From the NCBI RefSeq assembly GCF_014191875.1, contig NZ_JACHXD010000005.1, forward strand, positions 1 to 64,000: a stretch of 64,000 nucleotides of DNA, in the 5' to 3' direction. This document shows positions 45,426-54,657 of this stretch, one piece after another. How positions within the stretch are numbered: the first letter of the stretch is position 1; each line of letters starts with the position of its first letter. This DNA is from Pseudoduganella violacea (GTDB taxonomy: Bacteria; Pseudomonadota; Gammaproteobacteria; Burkholderiales; Burkholderiaceae_D). A program made the translations under genes and the position numbers. The notes under the pieces were generated by a model. It made no database searches. It was not told where the DNA came from and saw only the letters and a list, made by a program, of their open reading frames with translations.

Positions 45426-46139
45426 TCAGCGCTGGTTGCGGACGACGGCGACATCGACGCCGTTTTCGGACAGCTTGGAACGCACCTTGTTCATGGCCTC
45501 CACCTGGGTGAATGGCCCCATGCGCACGCGGTGCAGCACGCCGGTGTCGGTGCTGCGGTCGGACACGGTGGCTTCGAAGCCCATCAGGGCCAGCTTGGCG
45601 CGCGTGTTCTCGGCGTCGGCCGCTTCGCGGAAGGCGCCAGCCTGCAGATAATAGACCCATTTCTCGTCGCCGGCGGCGGCGGGCGCCGTGGCGGGAGCTG
45701 CCGGCGCGCCGGTGGCCGGCGCCTTGGCGGCCGTCTTCGGCGCGTTCTGCGCTTCGATGCGGTCCACCACCTGCTGCAGCGCGTCCGGCTGCGGCGGCGC
45801 TTTCGGCGTCTCCTTGGCGACGGCTGGCGCCGGCGCTGGCGTTACCGCCGGCGTCTCGCGCACGACCGGCGCTTTCGGTTCTTCCCGCGCGAAGTCCTTG
45901 GCCGCGTCGCGCGCGGCGTCCTTATTGCCGTACATCGGCTTGTTCGGATCGGAGATCTGGCCTGCCGCCGGTTCGCTGGCCTTGCCGGATTTGCTGGCGC
46001 GGTCGGTGAACGGCGACTGGCCCTTGGTGATCATCAGCGCCACCACGACGGCGATGCCAAGACCGATGACCAGGCCGATGATGATGCCAACCAGGGTGTT
46101 GCCTTGCTGGCGTTGCACGGAAATAGGGCGGAAAGTCAT
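45426..46139 (-). CDS. SPOR-domain protein (FtsN-like layout)
   Basis: 237 residues from ATG 46139 (MTFRPISVQRQQGNTLVGII). One membrane helix (about 14-38), a long Ala/Pro/Lys linker, then a C-terminal SPOR domain (KWVYYLQAGAFREAADAENTRAKLALMG...HRVRMGPF). The layout is that of FtsN/DedD division proteins. It lies 21 bp after argS, an arrangement usual in Burkholderiales. Confidence 0.9.
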   Translation of the reverse strand: MTFRPISVQRQQGNTLVGIIIGLVIGLGIAVVVALMITKGQSPFTDRASKSGKASEPAAGQISDPNKPMYGNKDAARDAAKDFAREEPKAPVVRETPAVTPAPAPAVAKETPKAPPQPDALQQVVDRIEAQNAPKTAAKAPATGAPAAPATAPAAAGDEKWVYYLQAGAFREAADAENTRAKLALMGFEATVSDRSTDTGVLHRVRMGPFTQVEAMNKVRSKLSENGVDVAVVRNQR

Positions 46140-46160
46140 TGTGCGGGAAGTCCTTCGCAA

Positions 46161-47870
46161 TTACATTTGGTTCGGCGCGGAGACGCCGATCAGGCCCAGG
46201 CCATTGCGCAGCACCTGGCGGGTTGCCACCACCAGGGCCAGGCGCGCCAGTTTCAGCGCCTCGTCGTCCACCAGCACGCGCTCGGCGAAGTAGAAGCTGT
46301 GCAGGTTGGCGGCCAGGTCGCGCAGGTAGAAGGCCACCTGGTGCGGCCCCAGTTCAGCCTGGGCGCGCGCCAGCATTTCCGGATACTGGGCCAGGGTGGC
46401 CAGCATGGCTTGCTCGCTCGGCGCGGTCAGCGGCGACAAGTCGGCCTTGTCCAGCGTGGCTTCGTCGCCGCCCCACTGTTCCAGCATGCGGCAGATGCGG
46501 GCGTGGGCGTACTGCACGTAGTACACCGGATTCTCGTCCGAAGTCTTGAGCGCGACGTCGACGTCGAACACGAATTCGGTATCGGCCTTGCGCGAGATGA
46601 GGAAGAAGCGCACCGCGTCGCGGCCCTTGGTGATGTCGCCGCCGCCCGACCATTCGATCAGGTCGCGCACGGTCACGTAGGAACCGGCGCGCTTGGAGAT
46701 TTTCACCTCGGCGCCGTCTTTCATCACCGTCACCATCTTGTGCAGCACATAGTCAGGGTAGCCCTGCGGGATACCCTTGTTCAGCGACTGCAGGCCGGCG
46801 CGCACGCGCGCGATGGTGCCGTGGTGGTCGGAACCCTGGATATTGATGGCCTGGGTGAAGCCGCGCTGGAATTTCACCAGATGGTAGGCCACGTCCGGCA
46901 CGAAATAGGTGTAGCCGCCTTCGGACTTGCGCATCACACGGTCCTTGTCGTCGCCGAAGTCGGTGGTGCGCAGCCACAGGGCGCCGCCGTCCTCGTAGGT
47001 GTGGCCGCTGGCGATCATGTCGCCCACCGCCTCTTCCACCTTACCGTCGGCGTACAGCGAGGATTCCAGGTAGTAGTTATCGAACTTCACGCCGAACGCT
47101 TGCAGGTCGATGTCCTGTTCGTTGCGCAGATAGATCACGGCGAAAGCGCGGATGGAATCGATATCGTTCACATCGCCGGAAGCGGTGACCGGCTCGCTGT
47201 CGGAAGCCGACACGGTTTTCCTGGCCAGGAAGTCGGCGGCGATGTCGGCGATATAGTCGCCGTTATAGGCCGATTCAGGCCATTCCGCGTCGCCCGGCTT
47301 GAAGCCGCGCGCGCGCGCCTGCACCGAGGAAGCCAGGGTCTGGATTTGCACGCCGGCGTCGTTGTAATAGAACTCGCGGGTCACGCCGAAGCCCTGCGCC
47401 AGGAACAGCGAAGCGAGGGCGTCGCCCAGCGCCGCTTGGCGGCCGTGGCCCACGTGCAGCGGGCCGGTCGGGTTGGCCGAGACGAATTCCAGGATCACAT
47501 GCTTGCCGCTGCCGGCGGTGCTGTGGCCGAAACCGGCGCCTTGCGCCAGGATGGCGTTGACCACGGCCTGCTTCGACGCCTCGGTCACGCGCAGGTTGAT
47601 GAAGCCCGGGCCGGCGATGTCGGCGCTGGCGACGAGGGTTTTGCCGGCCGGGTTTTCCAGCACGGCGGCGACGATTTTCTGCGCCAGTTCGCGCGGATTC
47701 ATTTTCAGCTGTTTGGCCAGCTGCATGGCGATATTGCAGGCGACATCGCCGTGGGCGGCATCGCGCGGACGCTCCAGCACCACGTTGGCGTTCACTTCGG
47801 TGCCGGCCAGGATCGGTGCGAGGGCGGCCTGGAACAGGGCAATAATCTCTTGTTTTTGTTGGGCGAGCAT
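46161..47870 (-). CDS. argS: arginyl-tRNA synthetase
   Basis: 569 residues. Class I synthetase: [16 protein letters not shown] carries the HIGH-type motif (HVGH), KISKRAG serves as KMSK, and the N-terminal Add-1 domain ([14 protein letters not shown]) and C-terminal DALR anticodon domain ([16 protein letters not shown], ending [13 protein letters not shown]) are complete. It charges tRNA-Arg. First gene of a seven-gene leftward run. Confidence 0.98.
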   Translation of the reverse strand: MLAQQKQEIIALFQAALAPILAGTEVNANVVLERPRDAAHGDVACNIAMQLAKQLKMNPRELAQKIVAAVLENPAGKTLVASADIAGPGFINLRVTEASKQAVVNAILAQGAGFGHSTAGSGKHVILEFVSANPTGPLHVGHGRQAALGDALASLFLAQGFGVTREFYYNDAGVQIQTLASSVQARARGFKPGDAEWPESAYNGDYIADIAADFLARKTVSASDSEPVTASGDVNDIDSIRAFAVIYLRNEQDIDLQAFGVKFDNYYLESSLYADGKVEEAVGDMIASGHTYEDGGALWLRTTDFGDDKDRVMRKSEGGYTYFVPDVAYHLVKFQRGFTQAINIQGSDHHGTIARVRAGLQSLNKGIPQGYPDYVLHKMVTVMKDGAEVKISKRAGSYVTVRDLIEWSGGGDITKGRDAVRFFLISRKADTEFVFDVDVALKTSDENPVYYVQYAHARICRMLEQWGGDEATLDKADLSPLTAPSEQAMLATLAQYPEMLARAQAELGPHQVAFYLRDLAANLHSFYFAERVLVDDEALKLARLALVVATRQVLRNGLGLIGVSAPNQM

Positions 47871-47930
47871 AATCTGTGGGGGCGGCCGGGCCGCGCTATC
47901 TAACGTCTGAAAGAGGGGACATTATACTGG

Positions 47931-47959
47931 TTTGCCACAGGCATGGACACGCGCGGGGA
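47931..47959 (-). promoter_or_regulatory. probable promoter of the argS run
   Basis: On the minus strand a perfect TATAAT (47931-47936) is preceded at 17 bp by TGTCCA, a poor -35 box. It lies 61 bp upstream of the argS start. Confidence 0.5.
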
Positions 47960-48014
47960 TCGTCCCGATTTCCCCTGAAAATGCGTCGAATCGCACTTCC
48001 GCTACAATGAAGCG

Positions 48015-48299
48015 ATGGGACAAGCTTCGATCAGCCGGATTCGGGACTGCATTCGCTCGCTGAACTACGTAGTTTCCCTGCATGCGGCGGAAGGATTGGA
48101 CGATGACAACCTCACGATCTTCGATCTCGAAAGCATTATCCTCAGCGGACGCATTGTCGAACGTCAGCGGGACTATGAATGGGGAGAACGCAAATACCTC
48201 ATCCGGGGCCGGACCGGCGATGGACGGGACGCTGAAGCCGCTGTCAAGCTCGGATTCGACCACGTCACCCTTGTCGTCATCACCGTCTACCTTGTCTGA
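48015..48299 (+). CDS. DUF4258 protein, likely toxin of a toxin-antitoxin pair
   Basis: 94 residues. RIRDCIRSLNYVVSLHAAEGLDDDNLTIFDLESIILSGRIVERQ and a final VTLVVITVYLV follow the DUF4258 fold, a small RelE/BrnT-like alpha/beta domain. The H-x2-E in LHAAE and the R residues before it are candidate active-site positions. The gene overlaps the next by 8 bp and is typically paired with an MqsA-like zinc-finger antitoxin, as here. Toxicity is inferred from the pairing. Confidence 0.8.
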   Translation: MGQASISRIRDCIRSLNYVVSLHAAEGLDDDNLTIFDLESIILSGRIVERQRDYEWGERKYLIRGRTGDGRDAEAAVKLGFDHVTLVVITVYLV

Positions 48300-48531
48300 C
48301 GCGCCTTGCGTGTATTGCGGCGAGGTGGGCTTGGAAGTACGCCGCGTGATCCGCCACTTTGGCCGAAACGAGCATCTGCTGCTGATAGAGAATATCCCGC
48401 TGTATCACTGCCCACATTGTGCGGCCGACTATTTTAGTGCGCAGACCATGCACGAAATTGAGCGCATCAAATCGCAGAGACTGACCCTGGCGGTGCCAAG
48501 AAGCGTGCCGATTGCCGAATTTCGCGCGTAA
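48292..48531 (+). CDS. YgiT/MqsA-type zinc-finger antitoxin
   Basis: 79 residues if translation starts at TTG 48292, overlapping the toxin stop; an in-frame ATG near 48220 would add a low-complexity Ser/Thr stretch. Two C-x2-C knuckles (CVYC near 6-9 and CPHC near 40-43) match the MqsA N-terminal zinc domain, with IENIPLYHC typical. The MqsA HTH domain is missing, so DNA binding would need the short C-terminal part (SQRLTLAVPRSVPIAEF). Likely neutralises the DUF4258 protein. Confidence 0.75.
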   Translation: MSDAPCVYCGEVGLEVRRVIRHFGRNEHLLLIENIPLYHCPHCAADYFSAQTMHEIERIKSQRLTLAVPRSVPIAEFRA

Positions 48532-48665
48532 ATGAGGGAAATCCGCAATATTCGGCCGCGAACCGCTACAATCCACCCTTTGCAGAATTCCGCGCTCAAC
48601 ACGGCCTCACGAGGGACCGTCCGGCCCCGATGCTGGGCGGGCGCGCGCCACCCACGGATTAATAT

Positions 48666-50075
48666 ATGAACAAGCGTTCAACGCTGACCCTGAAGGCCAA
48701 GCCGGCCGCGGCCGACCGTCCCAAGCTGCGGGCCAGCCACCATCGCGACCTGAAACCCGCCTTGCAGACGCAGTTCAAGGCCGACCTGAAACCCGACTCG
48801 CTGGCTTTCGCCCTGCTGGGCGCGGCCAATGCCGTGGTCCAGGTGCGCGGCGGCACGGCGCTGCCGCAAGCGCTGGCCGGGGTGTTCGCCAGCAGCGGCG
48901 CGTCGCCCCAGCAGCGCGGCGCGATCCAGGACATCGCTTACCGCGCCATGCGCCAGCTGGGCCGCAGCGAAGCCCTGACCGCGCTGATGACGCCCAAGGC
49001 GCCGGAGCCGCTGGTCGGCGCCCTGCTGGCCTGCGCCCTGCCGCTGATGGCGGCGGCCGAAGGGGCGGCCGCGCCGTATGAAGAATTCACCGTGGTCGAC
49101 CAGGCCGTGACGGCTGCGGCGGCCCATCCGGATGCCGCGCGCGCCAAGGGCATGATGAACGCCGTGCTGCGCCGCTTCCTGCGCGAGCGCCAGGATCTGC
49201 TGAAAACGGCCCTGCTGCAGCCCACCGCCAAATGGAATTATCCGCAGTGGTGGATGGATGCGGTGCGCGCCGCCTATCCCCAGGATTGGCAGGGTGTGCT
49301 GGAAGCGGGCAATGCGCCGCCGCCGCTGACCCTGCGCGTCAATGCGCGCAAGGGCACGGTCGACGCTTACCTGAAACTGCTGGAGCAGGCCGGCCTGGCC
49401 GCCAGCCAGATCGGGCCGCAGGCCGTGCGCCTGGCCAAGCCGGTCGGCGTGCAGCTGATTCCGGGCTTTGCCGAGGGCCTGGTGTCGGTGCAGGATTCCG
49501 GCGCCCAGCTGGCCGCCACCCTGCTCGACGCGCGGGACGGCATGCGCGTGCTGGACGCCTGCGCCGCGCCCGGTGGCAAGACCTGCCATATCCTGGAGCT
49601 GGCTGATGTTAAATTGACAGCGCTGGACGCCGATCCGAAGCGCCTGCAGCGCGTGCAGGAAAATCTCGACCGCCTGCAATTGCAGGCCACCTTGCAGGCC
49701 GCCGAAGCGCAGGACCGCGGCTGGTGGGACGGCCAGCAGTTCGACCGCATCCTGGCCGACGTGCCGTGCACCGCCTCCGGCATCGTGCGCCGCCACCCGG
49801 ACATCCGCTGGCTGCGCCGCAAGTCCGACACCCTCCAACTTGCAACACTTTCCGCCAAAATTTTAGACAATCTTTGGCAGATGTTAAGGCCCAATGGTAA
49901 ATTGCTGTTCGTGACATGCTCGTTGTGGCCGCAGGAATCCGAGGCGCAGGCGGCCGCTTTCGCGGTGCGCCATGGCGCCACGCGGCTCGATGCGCCCGGT
50001 CAGTTGCTGCCCGCAGGCGGCGCCGGACAGGATCACGATGGCTTGTTCTACGCGTTATTCGAGAAAAATGCGTAG
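48666..50075 (+). CDS. rsmB: 16S rRNA m5C methyltransferase RsmB-type
   Basis: 469 residues. An N-terminal NusB-like RNA-binding domain (about 40-170) precedes the methyltransferase: LDACAAPGGKTCHILEL (SAM motif I), ILADVPCTASGIVRRHPDIRW (first catalytic Cys) and LFVTCSLWPQESEAQ (second catalytic Cys). It probably methylates C967 of 16S rRNA. The 30-residue Lys/Arg-rich N-terminal extension is unlike E. coli RsmB. The start of the rsmB-DUF4390-ntrY-ntrX block. Confidence 0.94.
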   Translation: MNKRSTLTLKAKPAAADRPKLRASHHRDLKPALQTQFKADLKPDSLAFALLGAANAVVQVRGGTALPQALAGVFASSGASPQQRGAIQDIAYRAMRQLGRSEALTALMTPKAPEPLVGALLACALPLMAAAEGAAAPYEEFTVVDQAVTAAAAHPDAARAKGMMNAVLRRFLRERQDLLKTALLQPTAKWNYPQWWMDAVRAAYPQDWQGVLEAGNAPPPLTLRVNARKGTVDAYLKLLEQAGLAASQIGPQAVRLAKPVGVQLIPGFAEGLVSVQDSGAQLAATLLDARDGMRVLDACAAPGGKTCHILELADVKLTALDADPKRLQRVQENLDRLQLQATLQAAEAQDRGWWDGQQFDRILADVPCTASGIVRRHPDIRWLRRKSDTLQLATLSAKILDNLWQMLRPNGKLLFVTCSLWPQESEAQAAAFAVRHGATRLDAPGQLLPAGGAGQDHDGLFYALFEKNA

Positions 50076-50130
50076 TCTTTTTCCCTGTTTTCTGGCGAGT
50101 TTACTGACGGATTTAAAGAGCACCCCGCAC

Positions 50131-50703
50131 GTGACCCAACGCTTTCTTCGACATCTGCTTTGCCAGTTGCTGCTTCTGCTTGCCTGCCTGCTGCCGCAGG
50201 CTGCACGCGCTGCCGATGAAACCGTGGAGATCACCCGCGCCTATATCGAGGCGGCCGAAGAGGGCTACCGCCTGTCGGCTGCCTATTCCTTCGACCTGAA
50301 TCACGGCCTGGAAGAGGCGCTGCAAAGCGGCATCCAGCTGTACTTCACCACCGCCATCGAGTTCACGCGGCGGCGCTGGTACTGGTTCGACGAAAAGGCC
50401 GTGGTGGCCAAGCGCACCACGCGCATCGCCTACAACGTGCTGACGCGCCAATACCATGTGAATGTGATCGGCAGCGTGCAGCAGAGCTTTCCCTCGCTGG
50501 ACGACGCCCTGTTCTTCATCCGCCGTCCCAACCGCTGGGTAGTGGCGCCGCGCGGCGCGCTGAAAGTGGGCGAGATCTACAACGTCACGCTGCGCATGGG
50601 CATGGACCGCGACTATCTGCCCAAACCCATCCAGGTCAACGCCTTCAATAACAGCGAGTGGCGCCTGGAAAACAAGAAATCCTTCCAGTACAGGGCGGAA
50701 TAA
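50131..50703 (+). CDS. DUF4390 protein, exported
   Basis: 190 residues from GTG 50131, which gives a proper signal peptide (RFLRHLLCQLLLLLACLLPQ, then ARAA). An ATG at 50068 overlapping rsmB would put unrelated residues before it. The mature part shows DUF4390 motifs: ALQSGIQLYFTTAIEFTRRRWYWFDE, YNVLTRQYHVN and FNNSEWRLENKKSFQY. Always found upstream of the ntrY-like kinase in Burkholderiales; a periplasmic sensor accessory is a reasonable guess. Confidence 0.88.
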   Translation: MTQRFLRHLLCQLLLLLACLLPQAARAADETVEITRAYIEAAEEGYRLSAAYSFDLNHGLEEALQSGIQLYFTTAIEFTRRRWYWFDEKAVVAKRTTRIAYNVLTRQYHVNVIGSVQQSFPSLDDALFFIRRPNRWVVAPRGALKVGEIYNVTLRMGMDRDYLPKPIQVNAFNNSEWRLENKKSFQYRAE

Positions 50704-50705
50704 GC

Positions 50706-53000
50706 GTGTCGTCGGCTTTGCGGTATCTGTTTGTCGTCGCCGGCGCTGCCTGCAGCATCCTGCTGTTCCTGCTCGCTTCGGCTTCCGATAATTCCGGCTT
50801 CTTCGACCGCTACTATTCCTGGCTGCTCGGCTTGAACGCGGCCGTGGCCGTGGCCCTGCTGCTGCTGGTCGGCGTCTCCCTGTTCCGTCTTTACGCGCGC
50901 TACAAGAGCGGCAAGTTCGGCTCGCGCCTGATGACGCGGCTGGTGCTGCTGTTCGCCTGCATCGGCGTGCTGCCCGGCCTGGTGGTGTTCCTGGTCTCGG
51001 TGCAGTTCGTGTCGCACTCGATCGAATCCTGGTTCAATGTGCGGGTGGAAGAGGCGCTCGACGCCGGCGTCGACCTGGGCCGCGCCGCGCTGGAAGCCCA
51101 GCTCACCGAACTGGAAGCGAGTGCGCGCCAGACCGTCAATGTGCTGGCGCAGGAGCCGTTCTATGTGGCGCCGGCCGTGCTGTCGCGCTTCGTCAAGCGC
51201 CATCCCGGCACCCAGAGCGCCATCATCGTCGACGCCGAAGGCGGCCTGATTGTCAGCGCCATGGGCGAGCGCCGCGTCAACCTGAGCGCCGACCTGCCGA
51301 ACACCGTGATGCTGGCCCAGGCCCAGTCGGGCACGCCGTATGCGGCGCCGGAAGGCGGCAACGAGCTCGGCGACGAGCGCTTCGGCGGCGGCGTCCCGGC
51401 CCAGCCGGACGCCAATAATGTGCTGCGCCTGCGCGTGCTGATCGAGGTGCCGGACACGGTGCAGCCGAACGGTTCGCGCCTGGCGCCGCGTTATCTGCAG
51501 GTGATCCAGGCCGCGCCGCAACGCCTGGCCAAGGACGGCGACCTGCTGCGCATTGCGCTCAGCGAATACAAGCAGCGCTACGTGGCGCGCGATGGCCTGC
51601 GCAAGATGTATGTGGAAACGCTGACCCTGACGCTGCTGCTGGCCGTGTTCGGCGCCATCGCGGCCGCCTTCCTGATCGCCAACGACCTGGCCCAGCCCCT
51701 GCTGCTGCTGGCCGAAGGCACGCGCGCCGTGGCCGAGGGCGACTTGTCGCCGCGCCCCATCGTCGCCAGCAGCGATGAACTGGGCACCTTGACCCAATCC
51801 TTCAACACCATGACGCGCCAGCTGTCGGACGCGCGCACGACGGTGGAACAGAACCGCATCGCGCTGCAAAACGCCAAGGCCCACCTGGAGTCGGTGCTGG
51901 CGAATATGTCGGCCGGGGTGATGGTGCTGGACAGCGAATTCCACGTCGTCACCTGCAACGATTCGGTCGAACGCATCCTGCAGCAGGCCGGCGTGACGCT
52001 GGTGGGCCAGCCGCTGGCCGCCGTCGCCGGCATGCAGGAATTCGCCGCCGCCGTGATCGCCGCCTTCTCGGCGCAGAGCGCGCACACGGCGGCCGGCCGC
52101 AGCGTGCAACTGCACTGGCAGCGCCAGATCGAGATTCCGCGCCCGGCCGGCAGCGAAGAGGAGCATGACCTGATCCTGCTGGCGCGCGGCTCGCGCCTGC
52201 CGCTCGAGCAGCACGGCAGCGGCTACCTGGTGGTGTTCGACGATATCACCGACGTGATTTCGGCCCAGCGCTCGATGGCCTGGGGCGAGGTGGCGCGCCG
52301 CCTGGCGCACGAGATCAAGAATCCGCTGACGCCGATCCAGCTCTCGGCCGAGCGCCTGCAGATGAAGCTTGAACCCAAGCTCGAGCCGGCCGACGTCGCG
52401 CTTCTGAACAAGAGCGCCACCACCATCGTCAACCAGGTGGCGGCGATGAAGCGCATGGTCGACGATTTCCGCGACTATGCGAAAGCGCCGCCGGCCGTGC
52501 TGGAAGAGCTGGACCTGAACGATCTGCTGGAAGAAATCCTGCATATGTACACGGGCGGCGAAGGACACGATATTATCCGCTTGAACCTGGCGCCGGTGCT
52601 GCCGCTGGTGATGGGCGATCCGACGCAGTTGCGCCAGGTGATCCATAATCTGCTGCAGAACGCGCAGGATGCGCTGGTCGAGCAGCCGGGCGGCAATCCG
52701 GCGCCGCGCATCGACGTGACCACCGAGGCGATCCATTACCAGAGCGCGGACGGCGGTTCGCGTGTCGCGGTGCGCCTGGTCATCAGCGACAATGGCCCCG
52801 GCTTTGCGCCGAAAATCCTGGCGCGGGCCTTTGAACCGTATGTCACCTCGAAGGCGCGCGGCACCGGCCTGGGCCTGGCGATGGTGAAGAAGATTATCGA
52901 CGAACATGGGGGCCGGATCGATATCCAGAACCATGTCGATAGAAGTGGCGCTTCGGTCCTGATTTTGCTGTTAAAGTTGGCACCGGTGCAGTTGGCGTAA
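50706..53000 (+). CDS. ntrY: NtrY-type sensor histidine kinase
   Basis: 764 residues from GTG 50706, two bases after the DUF4390 stop. Membrane helices at about 5-25, 35-57 and 75-98, a long extracytoplasmic sensor region, another helix (TLTLTLLLAVFGAIAAAFLI), HAMP (LLLLAEGTRAVAEGDLSPRP), PAS (LESVLANMSAGVMVLDSEF), then HisKA with phospho-His in RRLAHEIKNPLTPIQLS and HATPase_c (N-box LLQNAQDAL, G1 DNGPGF, G2 GTGLGLAMV). It phosphorylates the response regulator encoded next; the signal is unknown. Confidence 0.94.
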   Translation: MSSALRYLFVVAGAACSILLFLLASASDNSGFFDRYYSWLLGLNAAVAVALLLLVGVSLFRLYARYKSGKFGSRLMTRLVLLFACIGVLPGLVVFLVSVQFVSHSIESWFNVRVEEALDAGVDLGRAALEAQLTELEASARQTVNVLAQEPFYVAPAVLSRFVKRHPGTQSAIIVDAEGGLIVSAMGERRVNLSADLPNTVMLAQAQSGTPYAAPEGGNELGDERFGGGVPAQPDANNVLRLRVLIEVPDTVQPNGSRLAPRYLQVIQAAPQRLAKDGDLLRIALSEYKQRYVARDGLRKMYVETLTLTLLLAVFGAIAAAFLIANDLAQPLLLLAEGTRAVAEGDLSPRPIVASSDELGTLTQSFNTMTRQLSDARTTVEQNRIALQNAKAHLESVLANMSAGVMVLDSEFHVVTCNDSVERILQQAGVTLVGQPLAAVAGMQEFAAAVIAAFSAQSAHTAAGRSVQLHWQRQIEIPRPAGSEEEHDLILLARGSRLPLEQHGSGYLVVFDDITDVISAQRSMAWGEVARRLAHEIKNPLTPIQLSAERLQMKLEPKLEPADVALLNKSATTIVNQVAAMKRMVDDFRDYAKAPPAVLEELDLNDLLEEILHMYTGGEGHDIIRLNLAPVLPLVMGDPTQLRQVIHNLLQNAQDALVEQPGGNPAPRIDVTTEAIHYQSADGGSRVAVRLVISDNGPGFAPKILARAFEPYVTSKARGTGLGLAMVKKIIDEHGGRIDIQNHVDRSGASVLILLLKLAPVQLA

Positions 53001-53091
53001 TATTGAATGACAAATAAAATCATTGCAAAGAATTCAGGCACAATAGCAGTGCCTGGGATCAGCGAAAAATGAGAGAGAGGGGCAGGGATAG

Positions 53092-53814
53092 ATGGCAAAC
53101 ATTCTCGTAGTTGATGATGAAATGGGGATCCGCGAGTTGCTCTCGGAAATTCTGGGCGACGAAGGACATGCGGTGCAGCTGGCGGAAAACGCCCAGCAGG
53201 CCCGCGCCGCGCGCGCCGCCGGCGCGCCCGATCTGGTGCTGCTCGATATCTGGATGCCGGACACGGATGGCGTGACGCTGCTCAAGGAATGGCAGCGCGA
53301 CGGCCTGCTGACCATGCCGGTGATCATGATGTCGGGCCACGCCACCATCGATACGGCGGTGGAAGCGACGCGCATCGGCGCGCTCAACTTCCTGGAAAAG
53401 CCGATTGCAATGCAAAAGCTGCTGAAAGCCGTGCAAGCCGGCTTGAGCCGCGCGCAGGAAGCGGTGCGCGCGCCGCTGGTGGCGCCGCGTCCAGCCGCGC
53501 CGCCGGTGGCCGAAGAGGGCAGCCTGGCCGCGCCGGTGGGCTTTGGCGTGCAGGCCGCCGCGCTGCCGCCGCAAGGCATCATGGCGCCGCGTCCGAACGG
53601 CGAAGGCTTGATGTTCAACCTGTCCTTCGACCTGCCGCTGCGCGAAGCGCGCGATGCCTTCGAACGCATGTATTTCGAGCACCACCTGGGCCGCGAAGGC
53701 GGCAGCATGACGCGCGTGGCCGAGAAGACCGGCTTGGAACGCACCCACCTTTACCGCAAGCTCAAGCAACTGGGCGTGGAACCGGGCAAGCTGGCCAAGA
53801 AAAGCCAGGCGTGA
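53092..53814 (+). CDS. ntrX: NtrX-type response regulator without the AAA+ domain
   Basis: 240 residues. Receiver domain with phospho-acceptor D52 in LVLLDIWMPDTDG, T/S in VIMMSGHA and K in FLEKPI. After it comes an Ala/Pro linker of about 50 residues, then a Fis-type HTH (REARDAFERMYFEHHLGREGGSMTRVAEKTGLERTHLYRKLKQLG). Canonical NtrX has a sigma-54-contacting AAA+ domain of about 230 residues between these parts; it is entirely missing, without frameshift. It therefore cannot activate sigma-54 promoters by remodelling and probably represses or activates otherwise. The stop overlaps the next start (GTGA). Confidence 0.92.
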   Translation: MANILVVDDEMGIRELLSEILGDEGHAVQLAENAQQARAARAAGAPDLVLLDIWMPDTDGVTLLKEWQRDGLLTMPVIMMSGHATIDTAVEATRIGALNFLEKPIAMQKLLKAVQAGLSRAQEAVRAPLVAPRPAAPPVAEEGSLAAPVGFGVQAAALPPQGIMAPRPNGEGLMFNLSFDLPLREARDAFERMYFEHHLGREGGSMTRVAEKTGLERTHLYRKLKQLGVEPGKLAKKSQA

Positions 53815-54182
53815 CCGGTCTCACCCTGGTGACTGGCGCGCGCGCCGCTGACCGTGAACGCGCGATCGCGGCCGCGCTGGTGCCAGGAAGACACACGGCT
53901 ATTATTTTGGAAGGATTGGCCGACGCCAATTCTCCCTTGGTGTATGATGAAAGCGATGCCTCAGCAGATGGCAGGCCGCAAGTCATCAGGATTGCCCCAG
54001 GCTGCCTGTGCTGCGCCGGCCATCTAGTCTTACGGGTAACATTGCACCGCATCTTGCGCCGTCCCCCGGCGCAGCTCTTTATCAGCCTGGCCGACGCCAG
54101 CCACCTGGAACGGCTACGCGCTTCGCTGTCTTCGGCGCCGTATGACGCTTTGCTGCGTCTCAGCCCCGATCTCGCCGTATAA
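53811..54182 (+). CDS. short CxCC protein, N-terminal-domain relative of CobW/G3E GTPases
   Basis: 123 residues from GTG 53811, overlapping the ntrX stop. LTLVTGARAADRERAIAAAL resembles a degraded P-loop strand-loop-helix (no GKT). IRIAPGCLCCAGHLVLRVTLHRIL carries the GCxCC metal-binding motif of COG0523/CobW proteins, followed by a strand like their Walker B region (AQLFISLADASHLERL). Length is about a third of a normal G3E protein and the switch II/C-terminal domain is absent. It might be a small metal-binding protein derived from that family. Confidence 0.6.
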   Translation: MTGLTLVTGARAADRERAIAAALVPGRHTAIILEGLADANSPLVYDESDASADGRPQVIRIAPGCLCCAGHLVLRVTLHRILRRPPAQLFISLADASHLERLRASLSSAPYDALLRLSPDLAV

Positions 54183-54284
54183 AGACCGCTTCAAAACGGC
54201 CCTGGCGTCGTTGCGGCTCCTCGCCGTGCAAGCTGCACTGTCTTCGTCGCCGCGTCTAGCCACGCCCGTTTTGCAGCGGTCTTT
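54181..54284. repeat. long imperfect inverted repeat downstream of the CxCC gene
   Basis: AAAGACCGCT-TC-AAAACGG (54181-54199) is complementary to CCGTTTT-GC-AGCGGTCTTT (54266-54284), 17 of 19 positions, with 66 bases between. The right arm runs into TTTTG. It could be a terminator with a large loop, a structured RNA, or a small decayed transposable repeat. Confidence 0.6.
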
Positions 54285-54399
54285 TGTAGGACGGCAGCCC
54301 GTGCATCAGGCGCGGCCTTGAAATCAGTTTTGCCAGCCCCACCTCGTTATGGAACGCGGCGCCCCATTTCTGGCGCTGCCCCGGAGTGAAGGAAGCGTG

Positions 54400-54657
54400 A
54401 TGAACCTCATCTATAACAGCGAGCAATATAGCGTCGTCGAATTCGGCCCCGACCGCGAGCTGGAAGCCCTGCGTTTCGGCGGTTATGAAATCGTCGACAA
54501 GGGCGGCAAGCGCGAAATCTTCATCGCCGGCGCACTGGCGCAATCGTTCCGCCGCGATGTCAACAAACTCATCGCCAACGAGCCGACCATGGAGGAAATC
54601 GACGAATTCCTCGGCAGCTACGATCTGCTCATGAGCCAGCCGGTGCTGCTGCACTGA
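54400..54657 (+). CDS. DUF3567 family protein
   Basis: 85 residues from ATG 54400 (GAAGGAAGCG before it); a longer frame from 54349 has no similarity. MNLIYNSEQYSVVEFG, LRFGGYEIVDKGGKREIFI, FRRDVNKLIANEPTMEEIDEFL and the ending MSQPVLLH follow the DUF3567 family of Burkholderiales. Small, soluble, function unknown. Confidence 0.85.
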   Translation: MNLIYNSEQYSVVEFGPDRELEALRFGGYEIVDKGGKREIFIAGALAQSFRRDVNKLIANEPTMEEIDEFLGSYDLLMSQPVLLH

